A stretch of 64,000 nt of DNA from an uncultured Hyphomicrobiales bacterium (GCA_903847605.1 CAINED010000048.1:62001-126000); one strand, 5' to 3'. Shown: positions 51,322 to 61,216, counted from the stretch's first letter. Numbers and translations: made by a program. The notes: generated by a model not told the origin, from the sequence alone.

Positions 51322-53223
51322 ATGGCGAGCCGTTACGCGGAAGTCTATCAGCAGTGGAAATCGAACCCGGAAGCCTTCTGGGCGGAAGCCGCGAAGGCGA
51401 TTTCCTGGATCAAGCCGCCGACGAAGATTTTCGACGGCGCGGCCGGCGTCTATGGCCGCTGGTTTCCCGATGCGACCTGCAACATGGCCTATAACGCGCT
51501 CGACCGTCACGCCGACGGTGGGCGCGGCGCACAGACGGCGCTGATCTACGACAGCCCCGTCACCAATACGAAGCGCAAATATACCTATTCGGAATTGCGC
51601 GACGAAGTCGCGACGCTCGCCGCCGTGCTGCAGGATTTCGGCGTGACGAAGGGCGATCGCGTCATCGTCTACATGCCCATGATTCCGGAAGCCGTCATCG
51701 GCATGCTCGCCTGCGCGCGCATCGGCGCCGTGCATTCGGTAGTGTTCGGCGGCTTCGCCGCAAAAGAACTTGCGACCCGCATCGACGACGCCAAGCCGAA
51801 ACTCGTGCTCACGGCATCCTGCGGCATCGAACCCGGCCGCATTGTGAAATACAAGCCGCTGCTCGACGAAGCGATCCGGCTTTCAAATTCGAAGCCCGAT
51901 GCCGTCGTGCTGGTTCAACGGCCGCAGGAAACGGCGGCCATGCAGGACGGGCGCGATCACGACTGGGCTTCTGTCGTTGCAGCAGCGAAGGCTGCGGGCA
52001 AGAAGGCCGATTGCGTCGAAATGGCTGCGACCGATCCACTCTACATTCTCTACACATCCGGCACGACCGGCATCCCCAAGGGCGTCGTGCGCGACACCGG
52101 CGGCCACATGGTGACGCTGAAATGGTCGATGGAAAATCTCTACGGCGTGAAGCCGGGCGAGACTTTCTTCACTGCGTCTGACGTGGGCTGGGTCGTTGGC
52201 CACAGCTACATCGTCTATGGCCCGCTGCTGCATGGCGCGACGTCGATCTGCTTTGAAGGCAAGCCTGTCGGCACGCCCGATCCCGGCACCTTCTGGCGCG
52301 TGATTGCGGAGAACGATGTCGTCGCTTTCTTCACCGCGCCAACGGCTTTCCGCGCGATCCGCAAGGAAGATCCGAATGCGGAATATCTGAAGAAATACAA
52401 TCTTCCGAAATTCCGCACGCTCTTCCTGGCCGGCGAGCGCGCCGATCCGCCGACGCTCGAATGGGCCGAGCAAATCCTGAAAGTGCCTGTGGTCGATCAC
52501 TGGTGGCAGACGGAAACGGGCTGGTGCATCGCAGGCAATCCTGTTGGTCTCGGCCTGCTCCCGATCAAGCACGGATCGCCGACCGTGCCGCTGCCGGGCT
52601 GGGATGTGCAGATCGTCGATGAAGGCGCAAAGCCGCTGCCCGACGGCACGATGGGCTCCATCGTCATCAAGCTGCCGCTGCCGCCGGGCGCATTGCCCAC
52701 GCTGTGGCAGAACGATGCGCGCATGAAGGAAAGCTATCTCGAAGAATTCCCCGGCTTCTACAAGACGTCGGATGCCGGGTATCGCGATCAGGACGGCTAT
52801 CTCTACATCATGGGCCGCACCGACGACATCATCAATGTCGCCGGCCATCGTCTCTCGACAGGCGGCATGGAGGAAGTGCTCGCCTCGCATCCCGATGTCG
52901 CCGAATGCGCCGTCATCGGCGCGAAGGATGCGCTGAAGGGCGAAGCGCCGCTCGGCTTCCTCGTGCTGAAGGCGGGCGTCACGCGCGACCGCGCGACGAT
53001 CGAAAAGGAGGTCGTGGGCCTCGTGCGCGAGAAGATCGGGCCCGTGGCGGCGTTCAAGACGGCCGTCACCATCGACCGTCTGCCGAAGACGCGCTCCGGC
53101 AAGATCCTGCGCGGAACCATGAAGAAGATCGCCGACGGCGACGCCTGGACAATGCCCGCCACCATCGACGATCCTGCGATCCTCGATGAAATTGCGGGCG
53201 CGCTGAAGGGACGGATGGTTTAG
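51322..53223 (+). CDS. prpE: propionyl-CoA synthetase
   Basis: 633 residues, matching PrpE length. AMP-binding motif YTSGTTGIPKGVVRDTGGHM near 251-270, WWQTETGWCIAGNPVG near 394-409 and the C-terminal acetylation-site segment PKTRSGKILRGTMKK near 591-605 are typical; the VRDTGGH stretch separates PrpE from Acs. It activates propionate (and acetate less well) to the CoA ester using ATP. GGAGGGCGAG precedes the ATG. The following small DUF427 gene is 67 bp downstream. Confidence 0.92.
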   Translation: MASRYAEVYQQWKSNPEAFWAEAAKAISWIKPPTKIFDGAAGVYGRWFPDATCNMAYNALDRHADGGRGAQTALIYDSPVTNTKRKYTYSELRDEVATLAAVLQDFGVTKGDRVIVYMPMIPEAVIGMLACARIGAVHSVVFGGFAAKELATRIDDAKPKLVLTASCGIEPGRIVKYKPLLDEAIRLSNSKPDAVVLVQRPQETAAMQDGRDHDWASVVAAAKAAGKKADCVEMAATDPLYILYTSGTTGIPKGVVRDTGGHMVTLKWSMENLYGVKPGETFFTASDVGWVVGHSYIVYGPLLHGATSICFEGKPVGTPDPGTFWRVIAENDVVAFFTAPTAFRAIRKEDPNAEYLKKYNLPKFRTLFLAGERADPPTLEWAEQILKVPVVDHWWQTETGWCIAGNPVGLGLLPIKHGSPTVPLPGWDVQIVDEGAKPLPDGTMGSIVIKLPLPPGALPTLWQNDARMKESYLEEFPGFYKTSDAGYRDQDGYLYIMGRTDDIINVAGHRLSTGGMEEVLASHPDVAECAVIGAKDALKGEAPLGFLVLKAGVTRDRATIEKEVVGLVREKIGPVAAFKTAVTIDRLPKTRSGKILRGTMKKIADGDAWTMPATIDDPAILDEIAGALKGRMV

Positions 53224-53290
53224 TCGTTGTTCAAGCAGTCCATGAATGCGTATAGTCTGGCGATCGTCTTCAATTGACAGAAATCGCCTA

Positions 53291-53665
53291 ATGACAACTC
53301 GCGTTCAAAAATTCCCCGGCCCAGACCACCCCATCTCGATCGAAAAGTCCGGCAAGCGCATGCGCGTTGTCTATCGCGGCAAGACGATTGCTGAGAGTTC
53401 CGACGCGCTCGTCATGAGCGAGACGACTTATGCGCCCGTCTATTATTTTCCGCGCGCCGACGTGAAGATGAACATGCTGGAGCGCACCGCGCACAACTCA
53501 TGGTGTCCCTACAAGGGCGAAGCCAGCTATTTCAGCATTGCCGATGGCGATGAGCGCATCGAGAATGCGATCTGGAGTTATGAGACGCCATTCGACGCCG
53601 TTGCCGATATCCGCGAACGGCTGGCGTTCTATCCGAACAAGGTCGAGCGGATAGAAGAAGCCTGA
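53291..53665 (+). CDS. DUF427 domain protein
   Basis: 124 residues, one complete DUF427 domain: KRMRVVYRGKTIAESSDALV near 22-41, ETTYAPVYYFPRADVKMNML and NSWCPYKGEASYFSI near 69-83, and YETPFDAVADIRERLAFYPN near the end. The family is widespread and of unknown activity, possibly a nucleotidyl or small-molecule enzyme. ATG 53291 is the family-like start. It abuts the convergent fadD (stop codons adjacent at 53665/53666). Confidence 0.88.
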   Translation: MTTRVQKFPGPDHPISIEKSGKRMRVVYRGKTIAESSDALVMSETTYAPVYYFPRADVKMNMLERTAHNSWCPYKGEASYFSIADGDERIENAIWSYETPFDAVADIRERLAFYPNKVERIEEA

Positions 53666-55363
53666 TCAGGCCGCCTGTTTCCCCAAGACCTCATCGCGCA
53701 ATTCGCGCCGCAGGATCTTGCCGACATTGGTCTTCGGCAGGGCATCGCGGAACTCGACGTGCTTGGGTACCTTGTAGGGAGCCAGCTTGTCGCGTGCATA
53801 GGTGCGCAACTCGTCGACCGTGACGTCCATGTCCTTGCGCACGATATAGGCCGCGACGGCTTCACCGGAATGTTCGTCGGGCACGCCGATGACGGCCGCT
53901 TCCAGCACCTTGGGATGGGAAGCCAATACGTCTTCCACTTCGTTCGGGAAAACCTTGAGACCTGATACCGCGATCATGTCCTTCATGCGGTCGACGATCT
54001 TCACCTGCCCGTCAGGCATGAGGATCGCGACATCGCCCGTCTTGAAGAAGCCGTCCGGCGTCATCACCTTCGCGGTCTCGTCGGGACGCTGCCAGTAGCC
54101 GGCCATCACCTGCGGTCCGCGCACGCACAGTTCGCCCGCCTCGCCGATGGGGACGGGCGTACCATCGGGCGCACGTACGGAAACGTCCGTCGAAGGCGCG
54201 GGCATGCCAATCGTTCCCGTGAAATCTTCGATATCCAGGCGGTTCACGCACACCAGCGGCGAAGTCTCCGAAAGTCCATAGCCCTCGATGATCGGCTTGC
54301 CCGTGAGCTGCTTCCAGCGCTGCGCGACCGCCGCCTGCGTCGCCATGCCGCCGGAGACGCACATGTCGAGTTTCGAAAAGTCGATCTTGGCGAAACCCTC
54401 CGCATGCGACAAAACATTGTAGAGCGTGTTGACGAGCACCAGAATGCTCGGCGGCGTCTTCTGCAATGTCTTGATGAAGCCGGGTATGTCGCGCGGATTG
54501 GCGATCAGCACCTGCATCGCGCCGATGCGGAACATGAAGAGGTTGCAGGCCGTCAGCGCGAGAATGTGATAGAGCGGCAGAGCCGTATACATCACATGAT
54601 CGGGCCGCGCGCCGAGATAGGGCTTCAGCCAGGATTCGCACTGAAGCACGTTGGACGAGATGTTCCGGTGCAACAGCACCGCGCCCTTGGAAACGCCGGT
54701 CGTGCCGCCCGTATATTGCAGGAAGGCGATATCGTCGCGCGAGACCTCAGGCCTTTGCAGCGTGCCGTTTTTCGCCCAAGCCATGAATGCGCCAAAGCGC
54801 ACCGAGCCGCGCAACGCGAACGGCTTCACGGCCTTCTTGATGTGCCGCGAGACGAAATTGACGATCTTGCCCTTGAAGCCCATGAGATCGCCGGGGGAGA
54901 CCAGCACCCCGCATTTCAGCTCCGGCAGATCGTCGAGACATTCGGCCAGCGTATGCGCGAAATTCTCAAGCACGAAAATGATGCGCGCGCCGGAGTCGTT
55001 CAGCTGGTGCCGCAATTCGCGCGGCGTGTAGAGCGGATTGACGTTCACGACGACGCCGCCCGCCAGCAGAATGCCGAAGATCACCGGCGGATAGGCCATC
55101 ACGTTGGGCATCATGATCGCGACGCGATCGCCCTTGCGCAGCCCGGCGACCTGCAGGGCGATGGCCAACTTCTCGGCAGTCGCGCCGAGTTCGGCATAGC
55201 TCATCCGCACGCCGAAACTTTCGAGTGCAGGCCGGTCCGAATATTTGCGGATGGTTTCGTCGAAGATGTCGAGCAGTGTGCCTGCCGCGCTTTCGTCGAG
55301 CGTCGCCGGCACGCCCGGCGGATAGTTGTCGAGCCAGGGCCGCGGAATATCCATCACGGTCAT
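53666..55363 (-). CDS. fadD: long-chain fatty-acid-CoA ligase
   Basis: 565 residues. The AMP-binding P-loop LQYTGGTTGVSKGAVLLHRN near 213-232, EGYGLSETSPLVCVN near 356-370, and the TGDVAILMPDGQVKIVDRMKD region near 437-457 plus a C-terminal LPKTNVGKILRRELRD are the adenylate-forming family motifs. It joins fatty acids to CoA at the inner face of the membrane for beta-oxidation or lipid synthesis. GGGAGG precedes the ATG. No other fad gene is near. Confidence 0.9.
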   Translation of the reverse strand: MTVMDIPRPWLDNYPPGVPATLDESAAGTLLDIFDETIRKYSDRPALESFGVRMSYAELGATAEKLAIALQVAGLRKGDRVAIMMPNVMAYPPVIFGILLAGGVVVNVNPLYTPRELRHQLNDSGARIIFVLENFAHTLAECLDDLPELKCGVLVSPGDLMGFKGKIVNFVSRHIKKAVKPFALRGSVRFGAFMAWAKNGTLQRPEVSRDDIAFLQYTGGTTGVSKGAVLLHRNISSNVLQCESWLKPYLGARPDHVMYTALPLYHILALTACNLFMFRIGAMQVLIANPRDIPGFIKTLQKTPPSILVLVNTLYNVLSHAEGFAKIDFSKLDMCVSGGMATQAAVAQRWKQLTGKPIIEGYGLSETSPLVCVNRLDIEDFTGTIGMPAPSTDVSVRAPDGTPVPIGEAGELCVRGPQVMAGYWQRPDETAKVMTPDGFFKTGDVAILMPDGQVKIVDRMKDMIAVSGLKVFPNEVEDVLASHPKVLEAAVIGVPDEHSGEAVAAYIVRKDMDVTVDELRTYARDKLAPYKVPKHVEFRDALPKTNVGKILRRELRDEVLGKQAA

Positions 55364-55493
55364 ATCGAACCTCCCGAGGCGAACCGGCGGACGCCCCCTC
55401 CCGGCGGCCGGCAGCCTTCACCAATGCCATTCAGGATGACATCGCGACTCCCGCCGCGCAATGGGCAGGTTGCTCACAAGGCGGCGAGCAGGC

Positions 55494-56222
55494 TTACTCT
55501 TTGGTCTTCAGGCCCTTCAGCTTGCCGAAGACGGAGTCGAGGTCGAAGTCGTCCTCGTCCGCGGGCTTGCGCGCGGGCTTCGGCGCGCCGAACACGTCGT
55601 CCGAAAGAATGGGCTGCGGACGATCCTCTTCGTAGACCGGGCCGGTCGTAATCTCGGCCGACACAAGCGTCGCGCCCTGATCGACAGGCGGCGACTTGTC
55701 CTTGTTCGCCTTGCCAACCTCCATGTCGAGATCGAGCTGGGAGCAGATACCGAGCGTCACCGGATCCAGCGGAGCCAGATTGCTCGAATTCCAGTGGGTG
55801 CGGTCGCGGACGGCCTGCAAAGTCGACTTGGTCGTGCCGACCAGGCGCATGATCTGCGCATCCTTGAGTTCGGGGTGATTGCGCACCAGCCAGAGGATGG
55901 CGTTCGGCCGGTCCTGCCGGCGCGACAGCGGCGTGTAGCGCGGCCCGCGCTGCTTCTTCACCTCGGGCAGGCGCACCTTGGTCTGGGCAAGCTGGAGCTT
56001 GTGCTCAGGATCCTTCTCGGCTTTGGCGATCTCGTCGCGTGTCAGCTGGCCTGAGGTAATGGGATCGTGGCCACGGATGCCCGCGGCGACTTCGCCATCC
56101 GCGATGCCCTTGACTTCGAGCGGATGCAGCACGCAGAAGTCGGCAATCTGGTCGAATGTCAGCGAAGTATTCTCCACCAGCCAGACGGCAGTGGCCTTGG
56201 GCATGAGCGGAGCGGTGCGCAT
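55494..56222 (-). CDS. trcR: cell-cycle transcriptional regulator TrcR (DUF1013)
   Basis: 242 residues. The DUF1013 domain fills residues 7-200: MPKATAVWLVENTSLTFDQI, ADFCVLHPLEVKGIADGEVA, PNAILWLVRNHPELKDAQIM and LVGTTKSTLQAVRDRTHWNS, a DNA-binding-like arrangement seen only in alphaproteobacteria. In Caulobacter this protein (TrcR) is essential and acts in cell-cycle transcription. The acidic tail (EDDFDLDSVFGKLKGL) is short. GGAGATCGAACTG precedes the ATG. Its neighbours are unrelated. Confidence 0.9.
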   Translation of the reverse strand: MRTAPLMPKATAVWLVENTSLTFDQIADFCVLHPLEVKGIADGEVAAGIRGHDPITSGQLTRDEIAKAEKDPEHKLQLAQTKVRLPEVKKQRGPRYTPLSRRQDRPNAILWLVRNHPELKDAQIMRLVGTTKSTLQAVRDRTHWNSSNLAPLDPVTLGICSQLDLDMEVGKANKDKSPPVDQGATLVSAEITTGPVYEEDRPQPILSDDVFGAPKPARKPADEDDFDLDSVFGKLKGLKTKE

Positions 56223-56438
56223 CAGTTCGATCTCCTCGAAAGCAATCTATCTATCTGTTTCGGCGACGTATTCTTCCAAACAACGTCACCGGCCAATCGC
56301 GGTATTCGGGACAAGCGCCATCAGGCTCCGGCCGGGCCGAGGCAAGCCTCGATATACGCGATCATGACTGGGATGGCGCGGAATATAGGCGCGCAAAAGG
56401 CGGAAAGCAACGAAAACCGCGCCGCTCTGTATAGCCGG

Positions 56439-56900
56439 TTAATTCGCCTGTACGGGCGAGGCCTGGTCGAGAGTCATCAGCAGCGCCTTGACGAAGCGCC
56501 AGATGACCCCTGTCGACAGGAACAACTCGGTCTTTTGGGCGGCTTTCAGGATATCGATCTGGTAGCCGTTCGCCATCACGTTGATCGAAATCTTCCACTC
56601 GTCCGTCAGATAGAAGCCGGTCTTGGCCTGATAGACCACCCCGACCAGTTCGCGCACGAATTCGCGGGCGTCCTCGACCTGCATCGCGAGCAGCCGCGGG
56701 TCGGCGCGCGAGGCGTTGAAGGCGTAAACCGCCTCTATGGTGATTTCGCCCCCTTCGGTCGCGACAAGCAGATGCTGCAGCGTCTTCCCGTCCGGGAAAA
56801 CCATGCAACGGTCGTCCATCTCGACCTTGTAGACCGCCGCCTTGACGGTGGGCGCCGGGACAGGAGCGGGCTGCACCCGCAAGACATTGTTTTCGCTCAT
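56439..56900 (-). CDS. conserved hypothetical protein
   Basis: 153 residues, soluble, no signal peptide. A Pro/Ala-rich N terminus is followed by VYKVEMDDRCMVFPDGKTLQ and a helical middle (VEDAREFVRELVGVVYQAK) and VMANGYQIDILKAAQKTELF near the end. I do not recognise a named family, though the sequence has the look of a conserved alphaproteobacterial protein. It is divergent from the M3 peptidase gene with 116 bp between and lies 216 bp upstream of trcR on the same strand. Confidence 0.65.
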   Translation of the reverse strand: MSENNVLRVQPAPVPAPTVKAAVYKVEMDDRCMVFPDGKTLQHLLVATEGGEITIEAVYAFNASRADPRLLAMQVEDAREFVRELVGVVYQAKTGFYLTDEWKISINVMANGYQIDILKAAQKTELFLSTGVIWRFVKALLMTLDQASPVQAN

Positions 56901-57016
56901 CGCTCATGGCCCTGAAAGCGCGGCTGGCCCGCCGCATTGACGGTTCGAATATAGCATAAGCAGAAGATGCGCCTATATTGAGGCTCCGCCGCCCGCCATC
57001 CCCTCAGGAACCCGGA

Positions 57017-59059
57017 ATGTTCGATAATCCCTTCTTCGCGCCATCATGGAATACGCCTTTCGAAGCGCCTCGCTTCGGCGAAATCAAGCCGGCTCACTAT
57101 GCCCCGGCCTTCGAGAAGGGACTGGCCGAACAGATCGCGGAGATCGAGGCCATCGCCAACAATCCCGAGCCGCCGACTTTCGAGAACACGATCGTCACTT
57201 TCGAAAAGTCCGGCGATCTTCTGCATCGCGTGGGGCGCGTGTTCTGGAATCTTTCGGGCTCCGACACCAACGATGAATTGCAGAAAATCGAGCGCGACAT
57301 TTCGCCGAAGCTCGCCACGCATCGCTCGGCCATCTACATGAATGGCGCGTTGTTCGCGCGCATCGACAGACTGTTCGAAAGTCGCGACACGCTCGGTCTT
57401 GATGGCGAACAAAGACGGGTCCTCGAACTCATCCACAAGGACTTCGTGCGCTCCGGCGCAAAACTCAGCGAGGCCGCGCGCGCGCGCGTTGCTGAAATCT
57501 CGAAGCGCATGGCGACACTGACGACCGCCTTCGGGCAGAATGTGCTGAAGGACGAGGCCGATTTCACGCTTGTGCTCGAAGCGCCTGGCGATCTCGCGGG
57601 CTTGCCGGAAAGTCTCGTCGCCAGCGCCGCCGCGACCGCGAAAGCGCGCGGCATGGAGGGCAAGCATGTCGTCACCCTGTCGCGTTCCCATGTCGAGCCC
57701 TTCCTGCAATTCTCGACACGGCGCGACCTGCGCGAAATTCTCTTCGATGCATGGACGAAGCGCGGCGAACGTGAAGGCGCAACCAACAATCTCGGCCTGA
57801 TTGCGGAAATGGTGGAATTGCGCGCCGAGCGCGCAAAGCTGCTCGGCTACGATACATTCGCCGATTACAAACTCGACAACACGATGGCCAAGACCGCGGG
57901 AGCCGTGCGCGATCTGCTCGACCGCGTCTGGGCGGGCGGGCTCTCGCGCGCCCATGCGGATCGCGACGAATTGCAGCGCATTGCGGATTCGGAAGGCGCG
58001 AATTTCGCCATCGCGGCGCATGACTGGCGCTATTATGTCGAAAAGCTGCGCAACCGGAAGTTCGATCTGGATGAGGGCGAGGTGAAGGCCTACTTCCAGC
58101 TCGACAACATTCGCGCCGCCGCCTTCGATGTCGCCAACAAGCTCTTCGGACTTGGTTTCAACGAAGTTAAGGGACTCGACCTCTACCATCCCGATGCGCG
58201 CGCCTTCGAAGTCATGGACAAGGCTGGCAATCCCGTCGCGCTCTTCATCGCCGACGATTTTGCACGGCCCTCGAAACGCAGCGGCGCATGGATGTCGAAT
58301 TTCCGCAGCCAGGAAAAGCTGCGCGGCAACATTCGCCCCATCGTCGTGAACGTGCTGAACATCGCCAAACCCGGCGAAGGCCAGCCTGTGCTGCTGTCCC
58401 TCGACGAAGCGCGCACGCTTTTCCACGAATTCGGCCATGCGTTGCACGGCATGCTGTCCGACGTCACGCATCCCCGCATATCCGGCACCAGCGTTCCCAC
58501 GGACTTCGTGGAATTGCCTTCGCAGCTTTATGAGCACTGGGTCCTGCAGCCGCAGGTGCTGGAGAAGTTTGCGCGCCACCACGAGACCGGCGCGCCCATG
58601 CCCGAAGACCTGCGCGAAAAAGTTTTGGCCATGCGCACCTTCAACCAGGGCTTCGCGACAGTCGAATATTGCTCCTCCGCCTATATAGACATGGATCTGC
58701 ACGAATTGCCGGCGCCTGCGAAAGTCGATCCCGCGAAATTCGAGCGCGACCGCCTCGCCGCCATCGACATGCCCAAAGAAATCGTCATGCGCCATCGCAC
58801 GCCACATTTCTCGCATGTCTTTTCCGGCGATCACTATGCGGCGGGCTATTACTCCTACCTCTGGTCGGAAGTGCTCGACGCCGACGCCTTCAACGCCTTC
58901 GAGGAAACCGGCGACATCTTCGATCCCGGCGTCGCCTCGCGGTTGAAGGAATTCATCTATTCCGCCGGCGGCAGCCGCGAACCGGGCGAAGCCTATATCG
59001 CGTTTCGCGGCCGGTTGCCGACGCCTGACGCGTTGATGGAGAAGCGCGGACTGGTGTGA
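57017..59059 (+). CDS. dcp: M3-family oligopeptidase (dipeptidyl carboxypeptidase-like)
   Basis: 680 residues. The zinc site is LFHEFGHALHGML with His473, Glu474 and His477, and the third ligand lies about 25 residues on in the PTDFVELPSQLYEHW segment. The C-terminal FSGDHYAAGYYSYLWSEVL carries the Tyr loop that stabilises the transition state. There is no signal peptide, so it acts in the cytoplasm on short peptides; whether it is a Dcp or OpdA type is not certain. ATG 57017 follows AGGAACCCGGA. It is followed by a dispersed hairpin at 59077. Confidence 0.9.
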   Translation: MFDNPFFAPSWNTPFEAPRFGEIKPAHYAPAFEKGLAEQIAEIEAIANNPEPPTFENTIVTFEKSGDLLHRVGRVFWNLSGSDTNDELQKIERDISPKLATHRSAIYMNGALFARIDRLFESRDTLGLDGEQRRVLELIHKDFVRSGAKLSEAARARVAEISKRMATLTTAFGQNVLKDEADFTLVLEAPGDLAGLPESLVASAAATAKARGMEGKHVVTLSRSHVEPFLQFSTRRDLREILFDAWTKRGEREGATNNLGLIAEMVELRAERAKLLGYDTFADYKLDNTMAKTAGAVRDLLDRVWAGGLSRAHADRDELQRIADSEGANFAIAAHDWRYYVEKLRNRKFDLDEGEVKAYFQLDNIRAAAFDVANKLFGLGFNEVKGLDLYHPDARAFEVMDKAGNPVALFIADDFARPSKRSGAWMSNFRSQEKLRGNIRPIVVNVLNIAKPGEGQPVLLSLDEARTLFHEFGHALHGMLSDVTHPRISGTSVPTDFVELPSQLYEHWVLQPQVLEKFARHHETGAPMPEDLREKVLAMRTFNQGFATVEYCSSAYIDMDLHELPAPAKVDPAKFERDRLAAIDMPKEIVMRHRTPHFSHVFSGDHYAAGYYSYLWSEVLDADAFNAFEETGDIFDPGVASRLKEFIYSAGGSREPGEAYIAFRGRLPTPDALMEKRGLV

Positions 59060-59076
59060 TATCCTAAGCCCTCATG

Positions 59077-59105
59077 CCGAGGAGCCTGCGAAGCAGGCGT
59101 CTCGG
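59077..59105. repeat. intergenic palindrome after the M3 peptidase gene
   Basis: CCGAG (59077-59081) pairs with CTCGG (59101-59105); GCCTGC (59084-59089) pairs with GCAGGC (59093-59098) around a GAA triloop, with a mismatch between. It sits 18 bp after the stop in a convergent gap. The GCC..GC-GAA-GC..GGC build repeats at 12728 and 33199, so it belongs to the same kind of element. Confidence 0.6.
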
Positions 59106-59117
59106 AGCACCAGGGCC

Positions 59118-59828
59118 TCACGCCAGCTTCAGCAATATCTCCGCCAACTCGCCCGGCATCTCGATCATGATTTCATGACCGCAGGGAACGGCGTGATACT
59201 CCCAGTCCGGGCTGGCCTTCGCCATCTCGCCGAAAGGTGCGAAGGTGGGACCGGGATGGCCTTCGGCGCGGATATAGACCTTGCGCTTTATGCCCATCGC
59301 GGCCGCTGCCGAGCGCACCGGCTGCATGAAGGTCAGCAGCGATTGCTGCGTGCAGCGCCTGACAATCCAGTCGATGTCATCGGCGCTTTTCACGCCGAAA
59401 TAATTCGGATGCGGCGTGGGCACGCGCCAGCCTTCACCCTCTTTCATCGCGCCATTCATCATGCCCAAAGCACGCTCGGGCGGTAAATGCGACATCAGGG
59501 ATTCGCCGTCCTTCGGCACGAAGGCGTCGAGATAGACGATGGATTTCACGCGATCCGCAATCTTCTCCGCCGCAGCCGTAATCACCATGCCGCCGTAGGA
59601 ATGGCCGACGAGGATGATGTCATTGATCTCCTCCATCTCGACGAGCCCGGCGACATCGGCTGCGTGCGTATAGACGCCGATGGAGGGCGTCGCCTCATGC
59701 GCCCGCGAGCCGACGCCCGATAACGTGGGCTCGAAAACGCGATGTCCCTTGGCGCGCAAAATTTCCGTCGTGCGCCGCCAGCACCAGCCGCCATGCCACG
59801 CGCCGTGGACGAGTACATAGGTCGCCAT
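59118..59828 (-). CDS. alpha/beta-fold hydrolase (esterase/hydroxynitrile lyase-like)
   Basis: 236 residues. YVLVHGAWHGGWCWRR near 4-19 is the oxyanion-hole segment, ILVGHSYGGMVITAAAEKI near 72-90 gives the nucleophile elbow GHSYGG (Ser77), and EYHAVPCGHEIMIEMP near 213-228 gives the His. This is the methylesterase/hydroxynitrile-lyase-like branch of the fold. No signal peptide. GGGGGGAAATAACA precedes the ATG. The substrate is unknown. It is convergent with the M3 peptidase gene and divergent from the cupin gene. Confidence 0.88.
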   Translation of the reverse strand: MATYVLVHGAWHGGWCWRRTTEILRAKGHRVFEPTLSGVGSRAHEATPSIGVYTHAADVAGLVEMEEINDIILVGHSYGGMVITAAAEKIADRVKSIVYLDAFVPKDGESLMSHLPPERALGMMNGAMKEGEGWRVPTPHPNYFGVKSADDIDWIVRRCTQQSLLTFMQPVRSAAAAMGIKRKVYIRAEGHPGPTFAPFGEMAKASPDWEYHAVPCGHEIMIEMPGELAEILLKLA

Positions 59829-60078
59829 TGTTATTTCCCCCCGAAATTCGTTCTTTTCGGCTGCCGTTCGGGAGCCTGAACACTATCGATAGCATGCCGG
59901 GCCATTTTGGCGAGCCATGCAGACTTGCTGGCGCAAATTATTTTCGCAATGAAATGCAAATCGGCTTGCAGACGCCGCTGGCGCGCGCAAAATCGCGCTA
60001 GCTGATACGATGGACGCGCGTAACGGCCCGAATGAGCCCGCTTTCAATTTCAACGATCGACAAACAGGAGGAAACAGC

Positions 60079-60600
60079 ATGAGCGAATGGAAGCCAGATG
60101 CTATCAGGCGCATCGTCACCGGCCATGACGGCAGCAACGTCGCCAAGGTCTTGAAGGACGGCCCTGCGCCGACCTACCGCAGCCGCAAGGCTGGCACGGC
60201 CTCGACGCTGATCTGGTGCACGGATTCCATGCCGGCGGATATTCCGATCGGCGAAAATGCTGAAGACATGGGACTTCGTGTTCTCGGCACCTATCCGCCC
60301 GACAATGGCACGCGCTTCATCGTCATGCAGATCGAGCCGGGCGAGCCCGGCGTGATGCATCGCACCGAGACCATCGATCTCATCGTCTGCATCGAGGGCG
60401 AGATCGACATGGACATGGATAATTCCACTGTGAAGATGAAGGCCGGCGACACCATGGTCCAGCGGGGCACCAATCATTCATGGGTCAATCGTGGCGCGAA
60501 GGCCGCGAAAATCGCCATCGTCCTCATCGATGCGAAGCCTCTCGGCATCGGCCATGCCGTGCCGCGCGGCGGCGTCGCCGACGACGCGCCCAAGCATTGA
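60079..60600 (+). CDS. cupin-domain protein
   Basis: 173 residues. A cupin barrel fills the C-terminal part: EPGEPGVMHRTETIDLIVCI near 89-108 corresponds to motif 1 (with His and Glu metal ligands) and VQRGTNHSWVNRG near 131-143 to motif 2 (His). The N-terminal part is VKDG-type (VTGHDGSNVAKVLKDG). Such proteins may be small dioxygenases, isomerases or sensors. AGGAGGAAACAGC is a strong ribosome site. It is convergent with the glycosyltransferase gene (stop codons 1 bp apart). Confidence 0.88.
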   Translation: MSEWKPDAIRRIVTGHDGSNVAKVLKDGPAPTYRSRKAGTASTLIWCTDSMPADIPIGENAEDMGLRVLGTYPPDNGTRFIVMQIEPGEPGVMHRTETIDLIVCIEGEIDMDMDNSTVKMKAGDTMVQRGTNHSWVNRGAKAAKIAIVLIDAKPLGIGHAVPRGGVADDAPKH

Positions 60601-60601
60601 A

Positions 60602-61216
60602 TCATCCCAGAATATGAGGAAAACTCTCGCGCAAACGCGCGAGATCCTTCTCCTCATCGACATCCCAGATCGTGCGGACTTCGCGCCATGTCATGCGCGC
60701 ATCGCGCATCCGCGTGCGCGTATCCTCCATAACGCGCGCATGGCTCCACGTCATGCCATCGAAGATTTCAGCGCGCGCTTTGCGCAAGCCGACGAGCCCG
60801 TAGCCGCCATCCTCGGCCGGCAGAAACACGGCGTCATGCGTATCGAGCGCGGCAGCGCAGTCGCGCCAGTCTTGCGTCGTGATGCAGGGCGCGTCGCTGC
60901 CGGCGAGAAGCGCGGAACCATCGGCCTGCTCGAAGGCATGCAGCATGCGCGCGCCGAGATCCTCGCCCTGCTGTGGATGAAGCTTGATGCCAAATTCGTC
61001 CTCGCAATGCGCGAAGAAGGGATGCGCGATATCCCCGGCGCACCACAGAGACACCGGCCCCGCGCCACTCTCGATGGCGATGCGCAGCGCATGTTCGACG
61101 AGACGCGCATGCAAGGCCGCTGCGCCTTCCGCGCCCAAAGCAGGAATGAGCCGCGTCTTGCACGCGCCCGCCACGGGCGCACGCGCGAAGATCATGATTT
61201 GCCTGACCGCGCTCAT
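60602..61216 (-). CDS. DUF2064 glycosyltransferase (TIGR04282 family)
   Basis: 204 residues. IMIFARAPVAGACKTRLIPA near 7-26 is the nucleotide-sugar-binding start, GSDAPCITTQDW near 107-118 the middle motif with Asp, and FLPAEDGGYGLVGLRK near 131-146 the third. This is the TIGR04282/DUF2064 glycosyltransferase-like family, named for arsenosugar biosynthesis. ATG 61216 overlaps the TGA of the preceding gene (ATGA), so the two are coupled. No arsenic methyltransferase (arsM) is present, so another sugar product is possible. Confidence 0.86.
   Translation of the reverse strand: MSAVRQIMIFARAPVAGACKTRLIPALGAEGAAALHARLVEHALRIAIESGAGPVSLWCAGDIAHPFFAHCEDEFGIKLHPQQGEDLGARMLHAFEQADGSALLAGSDAPCITTQDWRDCAAALDTHDAVFLPAEDGGYGLVGLRKARAEIFDGMTWSHARVMEDTRTRMRDARMTWREVRTIWDVDEEKDLARLRESFPHILG

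Noticed and set aside
57044-58834. A 596-codon minus-strand frame opposite the M3 peptidase gene
   Set aside because: Exact antisense shadow of a well-supported gene, without domain content or ribosome site.
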